Counted from the stretch's first letter, positions 6,652 through 15,565 are shown. The stretch is 32,769 nucleotides of DNA from Mycobacterium colombiense (GCF_003284975.1 NZ_QMEU01000049.1:1-32769), one strand, 5' to 3'. A program made the numbers and translations. The notes: generated by a model not told the origin, from the letters alone.

Positions 6652-8028
6652 GTGACACGGGTGGAGGACAACCGGGCAGCGGGCGCTCGCCAGGCGCGTG
6701 ACCTCGTCAGGGTCGCGTTCGCCCCGGCGGTGGTGGCATTGGTCATCATCGCCGCGGTCACGCTGATCCAGTTGTTGATCGCCAACAGCGACATGACCGG
6801 CGCGCTGGGCGCCATCGCCAGCATGTGGCTGGGCGTGCACCAGGTACCGGTCTCGATCGGCGGTCGCGTGCTCGGGGTGATGCCGCTGCTGCCGGTCCTG
6901 TTGATGGTCTGGGCCACCGCCCGTAGCACCGCCCGGGCCACCACGCCCTACTCGTCGTGGCTGGTCGTCCGCTGGGTCGTCGCCTCGGCGCTGGGCGGCC
7001 CGTTGTTCATGACGGCGATCGCCCTGGCGGTCATCCACGACGCGTCCTCGGTGATCACCGAGCTGCAAACGCCCAGTGCGCTACGCGCGTTCCTCAGCGT
7101 GCTCGCGGTGCATGCTGCTGGCGCCGGGATCGGGGTGTGGTCCCGGGTGGGGCCGCGCGCGCTCGCGGCGGCGTCGCTGCCGTTCTGGCTGGGCGACTCG
7201 CTGCGCGCCGCTGCGGCCGGGGTATTGGCGTTGCTCGGGCTCTCCGGCTTCGTGACGGCCGGGTCGCTGGTGGTGCATTGGTCGACCATGCAGGAGCTCT
7301 ACGGCATCACCGATTCGATCTTCGGCGAGTTCAGCCTCACCGTGCTGTCAATGCTGTACGCGCCCAACGTGATTGTGGGCACCGCGGCGATGGCCGTCGG
7401 CTCCAGCGCGCACATCGGATTCGCGACCTTCAGTTCGTTCACCGTGTTTGGTGGCGACATCCCGGCCGTGCCGGTGCTGGCCGCGGTACCCAGACCGCCG
7501 CTGGGGCCGGTGTGGGTGGCGCTGCTCATCATCGGTGCGTCGTCGGGTGTGGCGGTCGGGCAGCAATGCGCCCGGCGGACGCTGCCGTTGCTGGCGGCCG
7601 CGGCCAAGCTGCTGGTCGCCGCGGTGGCGGGCGCGCTGGTGATGTCCGTGCTCGCGTACGCCGGCAGCGGCCAGCTGGGTAACTTCGGGCACGTCGGCGT
7701 CGACCAGGGCGCGTTGCTCGTCGGCGTCTTCTTCTGGTTCTCGGTCGTCGGCGGGATCACGGTGGCGATGACCGGCGGAATCAGCCGCCGTCCCCGACGG
7801 CCCAAGGTCAAGCCCGCAGCGGCCGAGGAACGGGCCGAGGAACCGGCCGACTTCGCGGGCGTCTTCGACGACGAGCCGCCGCCCGACGAGGAGGGCATGC
7901 CTGGGGAGGCGGGCGAGGTGCCGGATCCGCCCGCGGGCGAGGCCGCCGAACCCAACCCCCCGATGACCGACGCGCCATCCGCGGGCGAGCCCGGACAAGA
8001 AGAGACCGAGCGAGATTCCGAGGATTAA
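6652..8028 (+). CDS. perM: Polytopic membrane protein PerM (Rv0955-type)
   Basis: 458 residues from GTG 6652. A short basic N-terminus is followed by many hydrophobic helices, for example VVALVIIAAVTLIQLLIA near residue 25, VLGVMPLLPVLLMVWATA, and AAKLLVAAVAGALVMSVLAY. A cytosolic tail of about 75 residues rich in Glu, Asp and Pro (PPPDEEGMPGEAGEVPDPP) ends the protein. PerM in M. tuberculosis is known as a membrane protein needed for persistence and linked to the divisome through FtsB. It starts 38 bp after the preceding membrane protein gene and likely shares its transcript. GGGGAC (6636-6641) may act as SD, making the GTG plausible but not certain. Confidence 0.88.
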   Translation: MTRVEDNRAAGARQARDLVRVAFAPAVVALVIIAAVTLIQLLIANSDMTGALGAIASMWLGVHQVPVSIGGRVLGVMPLLPVLLMVWATARSTARATTPYSSWLVVRWVVASALGGPLFMTAIALAVIHDASSVITELQTPSALRAFLSVLAVHAAGAGIGVWSRVGPRALAAASLPFWLGDSLRAAAAGVLALLGLSGFVTAGSLVVHWSTMQELYGITDSIFGEFSLTVLSMLYAPNVIVGTAAMAVGSSAHIGFATFSSFTVFGGDIPAVPVLAAVPRPPLGPVWVALLIIGASSGVAVGQQCARRTLPLLAAAAKLLVAAVAGALVMSVLAYAGSGQLGNFGHVGVDQGALLVGVFFWFSVVGGITVAMTGGISRRPRRPKVKPAAAEERAEEPADFAGVFDDEPPPDEEGMPGEAGEVPDPPAGEAAEPNPPMTDAPSAGEPGQEETERDSED

Positions 8029-8060
8029 GCCTTCTGCCCGCCGCCGCGCGACGACCCCGG

Positions 8061-8081
8061 TTGGCGCCGGCGGGGCGCCGA
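8061..8081 (+). terminator. Hairpin between perM and purN
   Basis: TTGGCGCC (8061-8068) pairs with GGCGCCGA (8074-8081) around GGCGG, giving an 8-bp stem with one G-U pair, 33 bp after the perM stop. There is no U tract. It is a weak candidate terminator separating the membrane-protein unit from purNH. Confidence 0.3.
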
Positions 8082-8135
8082 GGTCGATTGCCCGACTCTG
8101 CTCACGTCGCTGCACGACGCGCATCGTCGGCGGGC

Positions 8136-8141
8136 TAGGCT
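8136..8141 (+). promoter_or_regulatory. Candidate -10 element for a leaderless purN transcript
   Basis: TAGGCT lies 7 nt before the GTG at 8149, the spacing expected when transcription starts on the first base of the start codon. No SD is present, which agrees with leaderless initiation. Confidence 0.45.
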
Positions 8142-8148
8142 CGCCGAT

Positions 8149-8796
8149 GTGGTCGAACCGCTCCATGTGCCCCCGAACGCACCGGCACGGGTAGTGGTAC
8201 TGGCGTCGGGCACCGGGTCGCTGCTGAATTCGCTGTTGACGTCCGCCGTCGCGGATTACCCGGCCCGGGTGGTCGCCGTCGGCGCCGACCGCGACTGTCT
8301 GGCCACCGAGATCGCCGCGGCCGCGTCCGTGCCCGCCTTCACCGTCCGGCTCGGCGAGCACCCCGACCGCGCCGCCTGGGACGCCGCCATCACCGAGGCC
8401 ACCGCCGCGCACTCACCCGACCTGGTGGTCTCCGCCGGGTTCATGAAAATCCTTGGACCGCAATTCCTTTCACGGTTCTACGGCCGGGTCATCAACACTC
8501 ATCCGGCGCTGTTGCCGGCGTTTCCGGGTGCGCACGGGGTGACCGACGCATTGGCCTACGGTGTCAAGGTCACAGGCTGTACGGTGCACCTGGTGGACGC
8601 CGGGACGGACACCGGGCCGATTCTGGCGCAGGAATCCGTTCCGGTGCTCGACGGCGACACCGAAGAGACTCTGCACGAACGCATCAAAGTCACCGAACGG
8701 AAGCTACTGGTGGACGTGGTGGCCGCGATCGCAACAGGCGGCCTGACCCTGGTCGGGAGAAAAGCGACGATCGGACGAAAGGCGACGAACCGATGA
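8149..8796 (+). CDS. purN: Phosphoribosylglycinamide formyltransferase 1 (GART)
   Basis: 215 residues from GTG 8149, the usual mycobacterial length. PurN transfers a formyl group from 10-formyl-THF to GAR in purine synthesis. The phosphate-binding loop LASGTGSLLNSLL is near residue 18. The catalytic set is visible as N116 and H118 in INTHPALLP, and D154 in DAGTDTGPIL, with the 36-residue H-to-D spacing seen in E. coli PurN. GTG 8167 is another possible start. The gene ends in a small internal repeat (IGRKATIGRKATNR region) and overlaps purH by 4 bp (ATGA), so the two are translationally coupled. Confidence 0.95.
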   Translation: MVEPLHVPPNAPARVVVLASGTGSLLNSLLTSAVADYPARVVAVGADRDCLATEIAAAASVPAFTVRLGEHPDRAAWDAAITEATAAHSPDLVVSAGFMKILGPQFLSRFYGRVINTHPALLPAFPGAHGVTDALAYGVKVTGCTVHLVDAGTDTGPILAQESVPVLDGDTEETLHERIKVTERKLLVDVVAAIATGGLTLVGRKATIGRKATNR

Positions 8797-10388
8797 GCAC
8801 CGACGACTGGCGGGAAGACGCCAAACGGCCGATCCGGCGCGCCCTGATCAGCGTGTACGACAAGACCGGGCTCGTCGACCTCGCCCAGGGATTGGCGACC
8901 GCGGGTGTCGAAATCGTCTCGACCGGATCCACGGCGAAGGTCATTGCCGACAAAGGCATTCCGGTGACCCGGGTCGAGGAGCTGACCGGATTTCCCGAGG
9001 TGCTCGACGGCCGGGTCAAGACGCTGCACCCGCGCGTGCACGCGGGACTGCTGGCGGACCTCCGCAAGCCCGAGCACGCCGCCGCGCTCGAGGAGCTCGG
9101 GATCGCGGCGTTCGAGCTCGTCGTCGTCAACCTGTACCCCTTCACCGAGACCGTCGACTCCGGGGCCAGCATCGACGAATGCGTCGAGCAGATCGACATC
9201 GGCGGCCCGTCGATGGTGCGGGCCGCGGCGAAGAACCATCCCAGCGTGGCGGTGATCGTCGACCCGCAGGGCTACGACGGAGTGCTCGCCGCGGTACGGG
9301 CGGGTGGGTTTAGCCTCGCCGAGCGCAAAAAGCTGGCGTCGCTTGCCTTTCAGCACACCGCCGAGTACGACATCGCCGTCGCGAGCTGGATGGAGTCGAC
9401 GCTGGCTCCCGAACATCCGCCGACGACTTTCCCGAAGTGGCTGGGCCGCAACTGGCGTCGCTCGGCGATGCTGCGCTACGGCGAGAATCCGCACCAGCAG
9501 GCGGCGCTGTACAGCGACCCCGGCGCCTGGCCAGGACTGGCGCAGGCCGAGCAGCTGCACGGAAAAGAGATGTCCTACAACAACTTCACCGATGCGGACG
9601 CGGCCTGGCGGGCCGCCTTCGACCACGAAGAAACGTGTGTTGCAATCATCAAGCACGCCAACCCATGTGGGATCGCCATCTCCTCGGAATCGGTCGCGGA
9701 CGCGCACCGCAAGGCGCACGAATGCGATCCGTTGAGCGCCTTCGGCGGGGTCATCGCGTCCAACACCGAAGTCAGCCTGGAGATGGCCGAATACGTCAGC
9801 ACCATCTTCACCGAGGTCATCATCGCCCCCGCCTACGAGCCGGTCGCCTTGGAGGCCCTGACCCGCAAGAAGAACATCCGGGTGCTGGTGGCCTCGGAGC
9901 CGCTGACCGGCGGCACCGAACTGCGGCCGATCAGCGGCGGACTCTTGGTGCAGCAGCGCGACGAGCTCGACGCGCACGGCGACAACCCCGTGAATTGGAC
10001 TCTGGCCACCGGCTCACCGGCCGATCCAGCGACGCTGGCCGACCTGGTGTTCGCCTGGCGCGTGTGTCGCGCCGTCAAATCGAACGCGATCGTGATCGCC
10101 GACGGCGGAGCCACCATCGGCGTCGGCATGGGTCAGGTGAACCGGGTCGACGCGGCGCGGCTGGCCGTTGAAAGAGGGAATGCACGGGGCGGCGACCGGG
10201 TGCGCGGCGCCGTCGCGGCCTCCGACGCGTTCTTCCCGTTCCCCGACGGGCTCGAGACGCTGACCGGCGCCGGGGTGAAGGCGATCGTGCACCCCGGCGG
10301 ATCAGTGCGCGACGACGAAGTGACCGCGGCGGCCGCCAACGCCGGCATTTCGCTCTATCTGACCGGGGCGCGCCACTTCGCGCACTAG
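8793..10388 (+). CDS. purH: Bifunctional AICAR formyltransferase / IMP cyclohydrolase
   Basis: 531 residues. The N-terminal MGS-like cyclohydrolase domain (about 1-200) begins with RRALISVYDKTGL and contains STGSTAKVI and GRVKTLHPRVHAGLL. The C-terminal AICAR transformylase domain has the conserved K287-HANPCG motif and the block DAFFPFPDGLETLTGAGV. It catalyses the last two steps to IMP. The start overlaps the purN stop as ATGA, so they form a two-gene operon sharing the folate cofactor. A GC-rich hairpin follows the stop. Confidence 0.97.
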   Translation: MSTDDWREDAKRPIRRALISVYDKTGLVDLAQGLATAGVEIVSTGSTAKVIADKGIPVTRVEELTGFPEVLDGRVKTLHPRVHAGLLADLRKPEHAAALEELGIAAFELVVVNLYPFTETVDSGASIDECVEQIDIGGPSMVRAAAKNHPSVAVIVDPQGYDGVLAAVRAGGFSLAERKKLASLAFQHTAEYDIAVASWMESTLAPEHPPTTFPKWLGRNWRRSAMLRYGENPHQQAALYSDPGAWPGLAQAEQLHGKEMSYNNFTDADAAWRAAFDHEETCVAIIKHANPCGIAISSESVADAHRKAHECDPLSAFGGVIASNTEVSLEMAEYVSTIFTEVIIAPAYEPVALEALTRKKNIRVLVASEPLTGGTELRPISGGLLVQQRDELDAHGDNPVNWTLATGSPADPATLADLVFAWRVCRAVKSNAIVIADGGATIGVGMGQVNRVDAARLAVERGNARGGDRVRGAVAASDAFFPFPDGLETLTGAGVKAIVHPGGSVRDDEVTAAAANAGISLYLTGARHFAH

Positions 10389-10397
10389 CCACGGTGT

Positions 10398-10412
10398 GCG
10401 CGTGCGACGCGC
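10398..10412 (+). terminator. Hairpin after purH
   Basis: GCGCGT-GCG-ACGCGC is a perfect 6-bp stem with a 3-nt loop, 9 bp after the purH stop. The tail CTGTCAATAA is only moderately U-rich. It is a plausible end of purNH. Confidence 0.4.
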
Positions 10413-10476
10413 CTGTCAATAAGCGTCTAGTGAACGCCCTTGGCATGACTCGTCAGAGCGCGCGTCGTAGCGTGGA

Positions 10477-11871
10477 GTGGTGACGTCACCGAGCAACCTG
10501 CCCCGCACCGTCGGCGAGCTGCGCGCCGCCGGTCATCGTGAACGGGGAGTCAAGCAGGAAATCCGCGAAAATCTGCTCGCACGCCTCGCCGAAGGCGGAG
10601 ATGGGGAAGCCATCTGGCCGGGCATTCTGGGATTCGACGACACCGTCTTGCCCCAGCTCGAGCGGGCTCTGATCGCGGGCCACGACTTCGTGCTGCTCGG
10701 TGAGCGCGGCCAGGGCAAAACCCGGCTGTTGCGCGCGCTGACCGGCTTGCTCGACGAGTGGACGCCGGTGATCGCCGGCGCCGAACTCGGGGAGCACCCC
10801 TTCTCGCCGATCACCCCGGAGTCCATCCGCAAGGCCGCCACCCTGGGCGACGACCTGCCGGTGGAGTGGAAGCACCGCAGCGAGCGCTACACCGAAAAGC
10901 TCGCCACCCCGGACACCAGCGTGGCCGACCTGGTCGGCGACATCGACCCGATCAAGGTCGCCGAGGGCCGCAGCCTGGGCGACCCCGAGACCATCGCCTA
11001 CGGCCTGATCCCGCGCGCACACCGCGGCATCGTCGCGGTCAACGAACTGCCCGACCTCGCCGAGCGCATCCAGGTGTCGATGCTCAACGTGATGGAGGAG
11101 CGCGACATCCAGGTCCGCGGTTACACGCTGCGCCTGCCGCTGGACGTGCTGGTGGTCGCCAGCGCCAACCCCGAGGACTACACCAACCGTGGGCGCATCA
11201 TCACCCCGCTCAAAGACCGCTTCGGCGCGGAGATCCGGACCCACTACCCGCTCGAGCTCGACGCGGAAGTCGGTGTGATCGCGCAGGAAGCGCACCTGTC
11301 GGCCCAGGTTCCCGATTACCTGATGCAGGTCATCGCCCGGTTCGCCCGCTACCTGCGGGAGTCCAACTCCGTCGATCAACGCTCCGGGGTGTCGGCGCGG
11401 TTCGCGATCGCCGCCGCCGAGACCGTCGCCGCCGCCGCGCGGCATCGGGGCGCGGTGCTGGGGGAGACCGATCCGGTGGCCCGGGTGGTCGACCTGGGCA
11501 CGGTGATCGACGTGCTGCGCGGCAAGCTGGAATTCGAGTCCGGCGAGGAGGGCCGCGAACAGGCCGTGCTCGAGCACCTGTTGCGCCGGGCGACCGCGGA
11601 CACCGCGTCCCGGGTGCTGGGCGGCATCGACGTCGGTTCGCTGGTGGCCGCGGTGGAGGGCGGTTCGGCGGTGACGACCGGTGAGCGGGTGTCGGCCAAG
11701 GACGTCCTGGCCGCGGTGCCGAGCCTGCCGGTGGTCGACAAGATCGCGGCCAAGCTGGGGGCGCAGTCGGAAGGCGAACGCGCCGCGGCGCTGGAACTGG
11801 CGCTCGAGGCGCTGTATCTGGCCAAGCGCATCGACAAGGTATCCGGGGAGGGTCAAACCGTCTATGGCTAG
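10477..11871 (+). CDS. AAA+ ATPase of the MoxR/Mg-chelatase type (Rv0958-type)
   Basis: 464 residues from GTG 10477. GTG 10480 is equally possible: a -10-like TAGCGT (10468-10473) lies 3 or 6 nt upstream and no SD is seen, which suggests a leaderless mRNA. Walker A is GERGQGKT at residues 75-82. ATPase features follow, including GIVAVNELPDLAERIQVSMLN (Walker B/lid region) and VLVVASANPEDYTNRG (sensor 1). In this family an AAA+ subunit works with a VWA-domain partner in metal insertion or remodelling of client proteins, and the VWA partner is the next gene, overlapping by 8 bp. The substrate is unknown; annotation as a magnesium chelatase is by fold only, since no bacteriochlorophyll genes are present. 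Confidence 0.9.
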   Translation: MVTSPSNLPRTVGELRAAGHRERGVKQEIRENLLARLAEGGDGEAIWPGILGFDDTVLPQLERALIAGHDFVLLGERGQGKTRLLRALTGLLDEWTPVIAGAELGEHPFSPITPESIRKAATLGDDLPVEWKHRSERYTEKLATPDTSVADLVGDIDPIKVAEGRSLGDPETIAYGLIPRAHRGIVAVNELPDLAERIQVSMLNVMEERDIQVRGYTLRLPLDVLVVASANPEDYTNRGRIITPLKDRFGAEIRTHYPLELDAEVGVIAQEAHLSAQVPDYLMQVIARFARYLRESNSVDQRSGVSARFAIAAAETVAAAARHRGAVLGETDPVARVVDLGTVIDVLRGKLEFESGEEGREQAVLEHLLRRATADTASRVLGGIDVGSLVAAVEGGSAVTTGERVSAKDVLAAVPSLPVVDKIAAKLGAQSEGERAAALELALEALYLAKRIDKVSGEGQTVYG

Positions 11872-13897
11872 GTCTGATGGCGACGACCCGCAGCGCCCGG
11901 CTACGCCGCGCTCGCGATCGTCACGAGCGCATTCCTCGCGCTACTCGGCGTACACCGGCGGGCCGGACCCGCTGGCCCCGCCGGTGGACCTGCGCGAGGC
12001 GCTCGAACAGATCGGCCAGGATGTCATGGCGGGCACGTCGCCGCGGCGCGCACTGTCCGAGCTGCTGCGCCGCGGCACCAAGAACCTGCCTGGCGCGGAC
12101 CGGCTGGCCGCCGAGGCCAACCGGCGGCGCCGGGAGTTGTTGCGGCGCAACAACTTAGACGGAACTCTGCAGGAGATCAAGAAGCTGCTGGATGAGGCCG
12201 TGCTGGCCGAACGCAAGGAGCTGGCCCGCGCGCTCGACGACGACGCCCGCTTCGGCGAACTGCAGCTCGATGCACTCCCGTCATCGCCGGCCAAGGCGGT
12301 CCAGGAGCTCTCCGACTACAACTGGCGCAGCGGCGAGGCCCGCCAAAAGTACGACCAGATCAAGGATCTGCTCGGCCGCGAGATGCTCGATCAGCGCTTC
12401 GCGGGTATGAAGCAGGCGCTCGAAGGCGCTACCGACGAGGATCGTCAGCGGGTCAACGACATGGTCAATGACCTCAACGACCTGCTGGACAAGCACGCCC
12501 GCGACGAGGACACCCAGCAGGACTTCGAAGACTTCATGGACAAGCACGGCGAGTTCTTTCCGGAGAACCCGCGCAACGTCGACGAGTTGCTGGACTCGCT
12601 GGCCAAGCGCGCCGCCGCCGCGCAGCGGTTCCGCAACAGCCTGAGCGCCGAGCAGCGCGCGGAGCTGGATGCCCTGGCGCAGCAGGCTTTTGGCTCGCCC
12701 GCGCTGATGCAGGCGCTGAACCGGCTCGATGCGCACCTGCAAGCGGCGCGGCCGGGCGAGGACTGGAGCGGCTCCGAGCAGTTCTCCGGTGACAACCCGT
12801 TCGGGATGGGCGAGGGCACCCAGGCGCTGTCCGACATCGCCGAGCTGGAGCAGCTGGCCGAGCAGCTCTCGCAGAGCTATCCGGGCGCGACCATGGACGA
12901 CGTCGACCTCGACGCGCTGGCCCGCCAGCTCGGCGACCAGGCGGCCGTCGACGCCCGCACGCTCGCCGAATTGGAACGCGCACTGGTCAATCAGGGCTTT
13001 TTGGACCGCGGCTCCGACGGGCAGTGGCGGCTGTCGCCGAAGGCGATGCGCCGGCTCGGTGAGACGGCGCTACGCGATGTGGCGCAACAGCTTTCCGGGC
13101 GGCGCGGTGAGCGCGACCACCGGCGCGCGGGCGCGGCGGGCGAACTCACCGGGGCCACTCGGCCCTGGCAGTTTGGTGACACCGAGCCGTGGAACATTTC
13201 CCGGACATTGACCAATGCCGTTCTGCGGCAATCGGGTACCGCCACCCTGGACGGACCCGACCGGCGGTTGAAGATCACCGTCGACGACGTCGAGGTCTCC
13301 GAGACCGAGACGCGGACCCAGGCCGCGGTCGCGCTGCTGGTCGATACCTCGTTCTCCATGGTGATGGAGAATCGCTGGCTGCCCATGAAGCAAACGGCGC
13401 TGGCACTCAACCACCTGGTGTGCACGCGCTTTCGTTCGGATGCCTTGCAGATCATCGCCTTTGGCCGCTACGCGCGGACGGTGACCGCCGCCGAGCTCAC
13501 CGGCCTGGAAGGGGTTTACGAGCAGGGCACCAACCTGCACCACGCGTTGGCGTTGGCGGGGCGTCATCTGCGCCGGCATCCCAATGCGCAGCCCGTCGTG
13601 CTGGTGGTGACCGACGGGGAGCCGACGGCGCACCTGGAGGACTTCGACGGTGACGGCACGACGGTGTTCTTCGACTACCCGCCGCATCCGCGGACCATCG
13701 CCCACACCGTGCGCGGCTTCGACGAGATGGCACGCCTGGGCGCCCAGATCACCATCTTCCGGCTGGGCAGCGACCCCGGCCTGGCCCGGTTCATCGACCA
13801 GGTCGCCCGCCGCGTCGAGGGTCGGGTTGTGGTGCCCGATCTCGACGGGCTGGGGGCGGCCGTCGTCGGTGACTACCTGCGGTCGCGTCGCCGCTGA
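11864..13897 (+). CDS. VWA-domain partner of the AAA+ protein (Rv0959-type)
   Basis: 677 residues. The ATG at 11864 overlaps the upstream stop by 8 bp and has GGGGAGGG upstream as SD. Residues 1-30 are basic, Ser/Arg-rich and disordered. The middle (about 40-420) is charged and largely helical, with Gln/Asp-rich segments. The C-terminal von Willebrand A domain has a complete MIDAS motif (D494-T-S-F-S in LLVDTSFSMVMENRW) and VVTDGEPTAHLEDFDGDG, so metal-dependent ligand binding is likely intact. With the preceding ATPase it forms a MoxR/VWA-type chaperone pair; the client is not known. The first 25 codons include a stretch resembling the dispersed repeat found after rpmF. Confidence 0.9.
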   Translation: MARSDGDDPQRPATPRSRSSRAHSSRYSAYTGGPDPLAPPVDLREALEQIGQDVMAGTSPRRALSELLRRGTKNLPGADRLAAEANRRRRELLRRNNLDGTLQEIKKLLDEAVLAERKELARALDDDARFGELQLDALPSSPAKAVQELSDYNWRSGEARQKYDQIKDLLGREMLDQRFAGMKQALEGATDEDRQRVNDMVNDLNDLLDKHARDEDTQQDFEDFMDKHGEFFPENPRNVDELLDSLAKRAAAAQRFRNSLSAEQRAELDALAQQAFGSPALMQALNRLDAHLQAARPGEDWSGSEQFSGDNPFGMGEGTQALSDIAELEQLAEQLSQSYPGATMDDVDLDALARQLGDQAAVDARTLAELERALVNQGFLDRGSDGQWRLSPKAMRRLGETALRDVAQQLSGRRGERDHRRAGAAGELTGATRPWQFGDTEPWNISRTLTNAVLRQSGTATLDGPDRRLKITVDDVEVSETETRTQAAVALLVDTSFSMVMENRWLPMKQTALALNHLVCTRFRSDALQIIAFGRYARTVTAAELTGLEGVYEQGTNLHHALALAGRHLRRHPNAQPVVLVVTDGEPTAHLEDFDGDGTTVFFDYPPHPRTIAHTVRGFDEMARLGAQITIFRLGSDPGLARFIDQVARRVEGRVVVPDLDGLGAAVVGDYLRSRRR

Positions 13898-13971
13898 CCG
13901 CGCATGGGCAACCCCGGTCCGGATAGGTGTGGTTCGGACTGGGTACAGGCACTTGGAGAAGGAGGAGACGT

Positions 13972-14820
13972 ATGAGCCAGGTTCCGACGATCGAACTCAA
14001 CGACGGCGTCAGCATTCCGCAGCTGGGTTTCGGGGTGTTCCAGATCAAGCCCGACGAGACCGCCGCGGCGGTGAAGACCGCACTCGAGATCGGATACCGT
14101 CACATCGACACCGCCGAAATGTACGGCAACGAAAAGGAAGTCGCGCAGGGCATCCGCGACGCGGGCCTGGACCGCGGCGAGGTCTTCGTCACCAGCAAGC
14201 TCAACAACGGATTTCACAAACCCGACGACGCGCGCCGCGCCTTCGACGAGACGCTGAAGAAGCTGCATTCGGACTACGTCGACCTGTTCCTCATCCACTG
14301 GCCGCTGCCCACCCTCTACGACGGCGACTTCGTGTCGACGTGGCAGGTCTTCGAAGAGTTCGCGCGGGACGGACGCGCCCGCAGCATCGGTGTGTCCAAT
14401 TTCCAAGTCGCACATCTGGATCGGCTCGCAGCCGAAACCGACACCGTCCCGTCGGTCAACCAGATCGAGGTGCATCCGTACTTCGGCAACGAACAGGTCC
14501 GGGCGTACGGACGCGAGCATGGCATCGCCACCGAGGCGTGGGCGCCCATCGCTCAGGGCAAGGTGCTCGGCGATCCGGTGATCAACCGCGTCGCGCAGGC
14601 CCGCGGCAAGTCGGCGGCGCAGGTGGTGTTGCGCTGGCACATCCAGCGCGGCGACATCGTCTTCCCGAAGTCGGTGACACCGGAGCGGGTCGAGGAGAAT
14701 TTCCAGCTGTTCGACTTCGAGCTGGACGACTCCGACATGGACGCGATCTCGGCGCTGGACAAGGGTGAGGCCGGACGCAACGGACCCAATCCGGACACGT
14801 TCGATTACGTGCCCGGCTGA
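13972..14820 (+). CDS. Aldo/keto reductase (2,5-diketogluconate reductase-like)
   Basis: 282 residues; ATG 13972 has a strong SD (GGAGGAG about 13961-13967). It is a NADPH-dependent TIM-barrel reductase of aldehydes and ketones. The full catalytic tetrad is visible: D46 and Y51 in HIDTAEMYGNE, K76 in VTSKLNN, and H109 in LIHWP. Conserved SIGVSNF and NQIEVHPY are present. The cofactor loop near the C-terminus reads FPKSVTPERVEENF, a usual form for AKR5-like enzymes. M. tuberculosis has no such gene here; its vapBC9 to csoR-ctpV block occupies this place. The substrate is unknown, possibly methylglyoxal or other carbonyl detoxification. Convergent with the next gene, 9 bp apart. Confidence 0.9.
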   Translation: MSQVPTIELNDGVSIPQLGFGVFQIKPDETAAAVKTALEIGYRHIDTAEMYGNEKEVAQGIRDAGLDRGEVFVTSKLNNGFHKPDDARRAFDETLKKLHSDYVDLFLIHWPLPTLYDGDFVSTWQVFEEFARDGRARSIGVSNFQVAHLDRLAAETDTVPSVNQIEVHPYFGNEQVRAYGREHGIATEAWAPIAQGKVLGDPVINRVAQARGKSAAQVVLRWHIQRGDIVFPKSVTPERVEENFQLFDFELDDSDMDAISALDKGEAGRNGPNPDTFDYVPG

Positions 14821-14821
14821 G

Positions 14822-14835
14822 GGCTACCGCTAGCC
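14822..14835. terminator. Short hairpin between convergent genes
   Basis: GGCTA-CCGC-TAGCC, a 5-bp stem, spans the 9-bp gap between the aldo/keto reductase and the DUF1707 gene and contains the latter's stop. It may serve both directions; the stem is short. Confidence 0.25.
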
Positions 14836-15432
14836 GCGGGGGCGGCGGGCCTTGCGGATGATCCCGACGCCGCCCCACAGCGAGAAGCCGCGAATGTGCA
14901 CGGTCGGCGCGCCGGGTGTGCCCTGCCCGTGCACCTCGCGGTCGAAGTTTCCCATCACGCCGCGGCCGTGCACCTCGACGTTGACTTCGGGCGGCAGCAA
15001 AATGTTTTGGACGCCCATGATCGACATCGCATGGATGTCGACCTCGGTCGAGGTGAAGTCGGCGTAGCGCAGATCGACCACCCCGCTGCCCCACAGGGTG
15101 AAGGTGGTGAGCTTCTTCGGAACGTTCCACCGGCCGCGGCGCTCGAAGCCGCTCATCAACGCCAGCAGTAGCGTCGAGGGCGCCGGATTGGGCTTGCCGC
15201 CGCGCCGCGGGCTCATCGGAGCTCCCGGCAGATCGGCCCGCAACTGATCCAGTTCCTCATACGTCGTGGCAGCATAAGCCCTGGTCAAACGGTCTTCGTA
15301 GTCGTTGAGCTGCAGGCGGCCCTGCTCCGCCGCATACGCAAGCAACTGGGCAATCTGGATGCGGTCGGTATCAGCAGCGCGCGACGGCTCGCCGCGCGTG
15401 TCCTCCGCATCCCGTTGCGTTGAGTTGCTCAT
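14830..15432 (-). CDS. DUF1707 / LiaF-like C-terminal domain protein (Rv0966c-type)
   Basis: 200 residues, the same length as Rv0966c from memory. The N-terminal DUF1707 domain (about 20-72) has the typical pattern DRIQIAQLLAYAAEQGRLQL...DYEDRLTRAYAATTYEELDQLRADLP. The C-terminal part (about 100-200) is a beta-rich repeat region (TLWGSGVVDLR, ALSIMG-like, VHGRGVMGNFD) resembling the cell-wall-stress LiaF/DUF2154 fold. There is no transmembrane helix, so it is probably cytosolic or membrane-peripheral. A good promoter places transcription start at or next to the GTG (15435) or ATG (15432); ATG is chosen. Function unknown. Confidence 0.85.
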   Translation of the reverse strand: MSNSTQRDAEDTRGEPSRAADTDRIQIAQLLAYAAEQGRLQLNDYEDRLTRAYAATTYEELDQLRADLPGAPMSPRRGGKPNPAPSTLLLALMSGFERRGRWNVPKKLTTFTLWGSGVVDLRYADFTSTEVDIHAMSIMGVQNILLPPEVNVEVHGRGVMGNFDREVHGQGTPGAPTVHIRGFSLWGGVGIIRKARRPRG

Positions 15433-15440
15433 CACCCACG

Positions 15441-15468
15441 AGCCTACGACTTACAGCTATTGCTGCAA
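15441..15468 (-). promoter_or_regulatory. SigA-type promoter for the DUF1707 gene (leaderless)
   Basis: On the minus strand TTGCAG (15468-15463), a 16-bp spacer and TAGGCT (15446-15441) are followed after 5 nt by GTG and after 8 nt by ATG. The -10 is identical to the one proposed for purN. Confidence 0.5.
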
Positions 15469-15513
15469 GAGGATTGGCTAAACTGCAACCTTGCGCCGGA
15501 CCGCGTCGCACCC

Positions 15514-15529
15514 CCGGCCGTTCGGCCGG
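15514..15529 (-). terminator. Hairpin downstream of echA7
   Basis: CCGGCCG-TT-CGGCCGG is a perfect 7-bp stem about 36 bp after the echA7 stop. It probably ends the six-gene lipid operon. No U tract follows on the minus strand. The echA7 stop lies inside the second of two 10-bp direct repeats (CTGGCTAACT at 15546 and 15560). Confidence 0.4.
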
Positions 15530-15565
15530 ATCCTTTGTTTGACATCTGGCTAACTTCCCGGCTGG

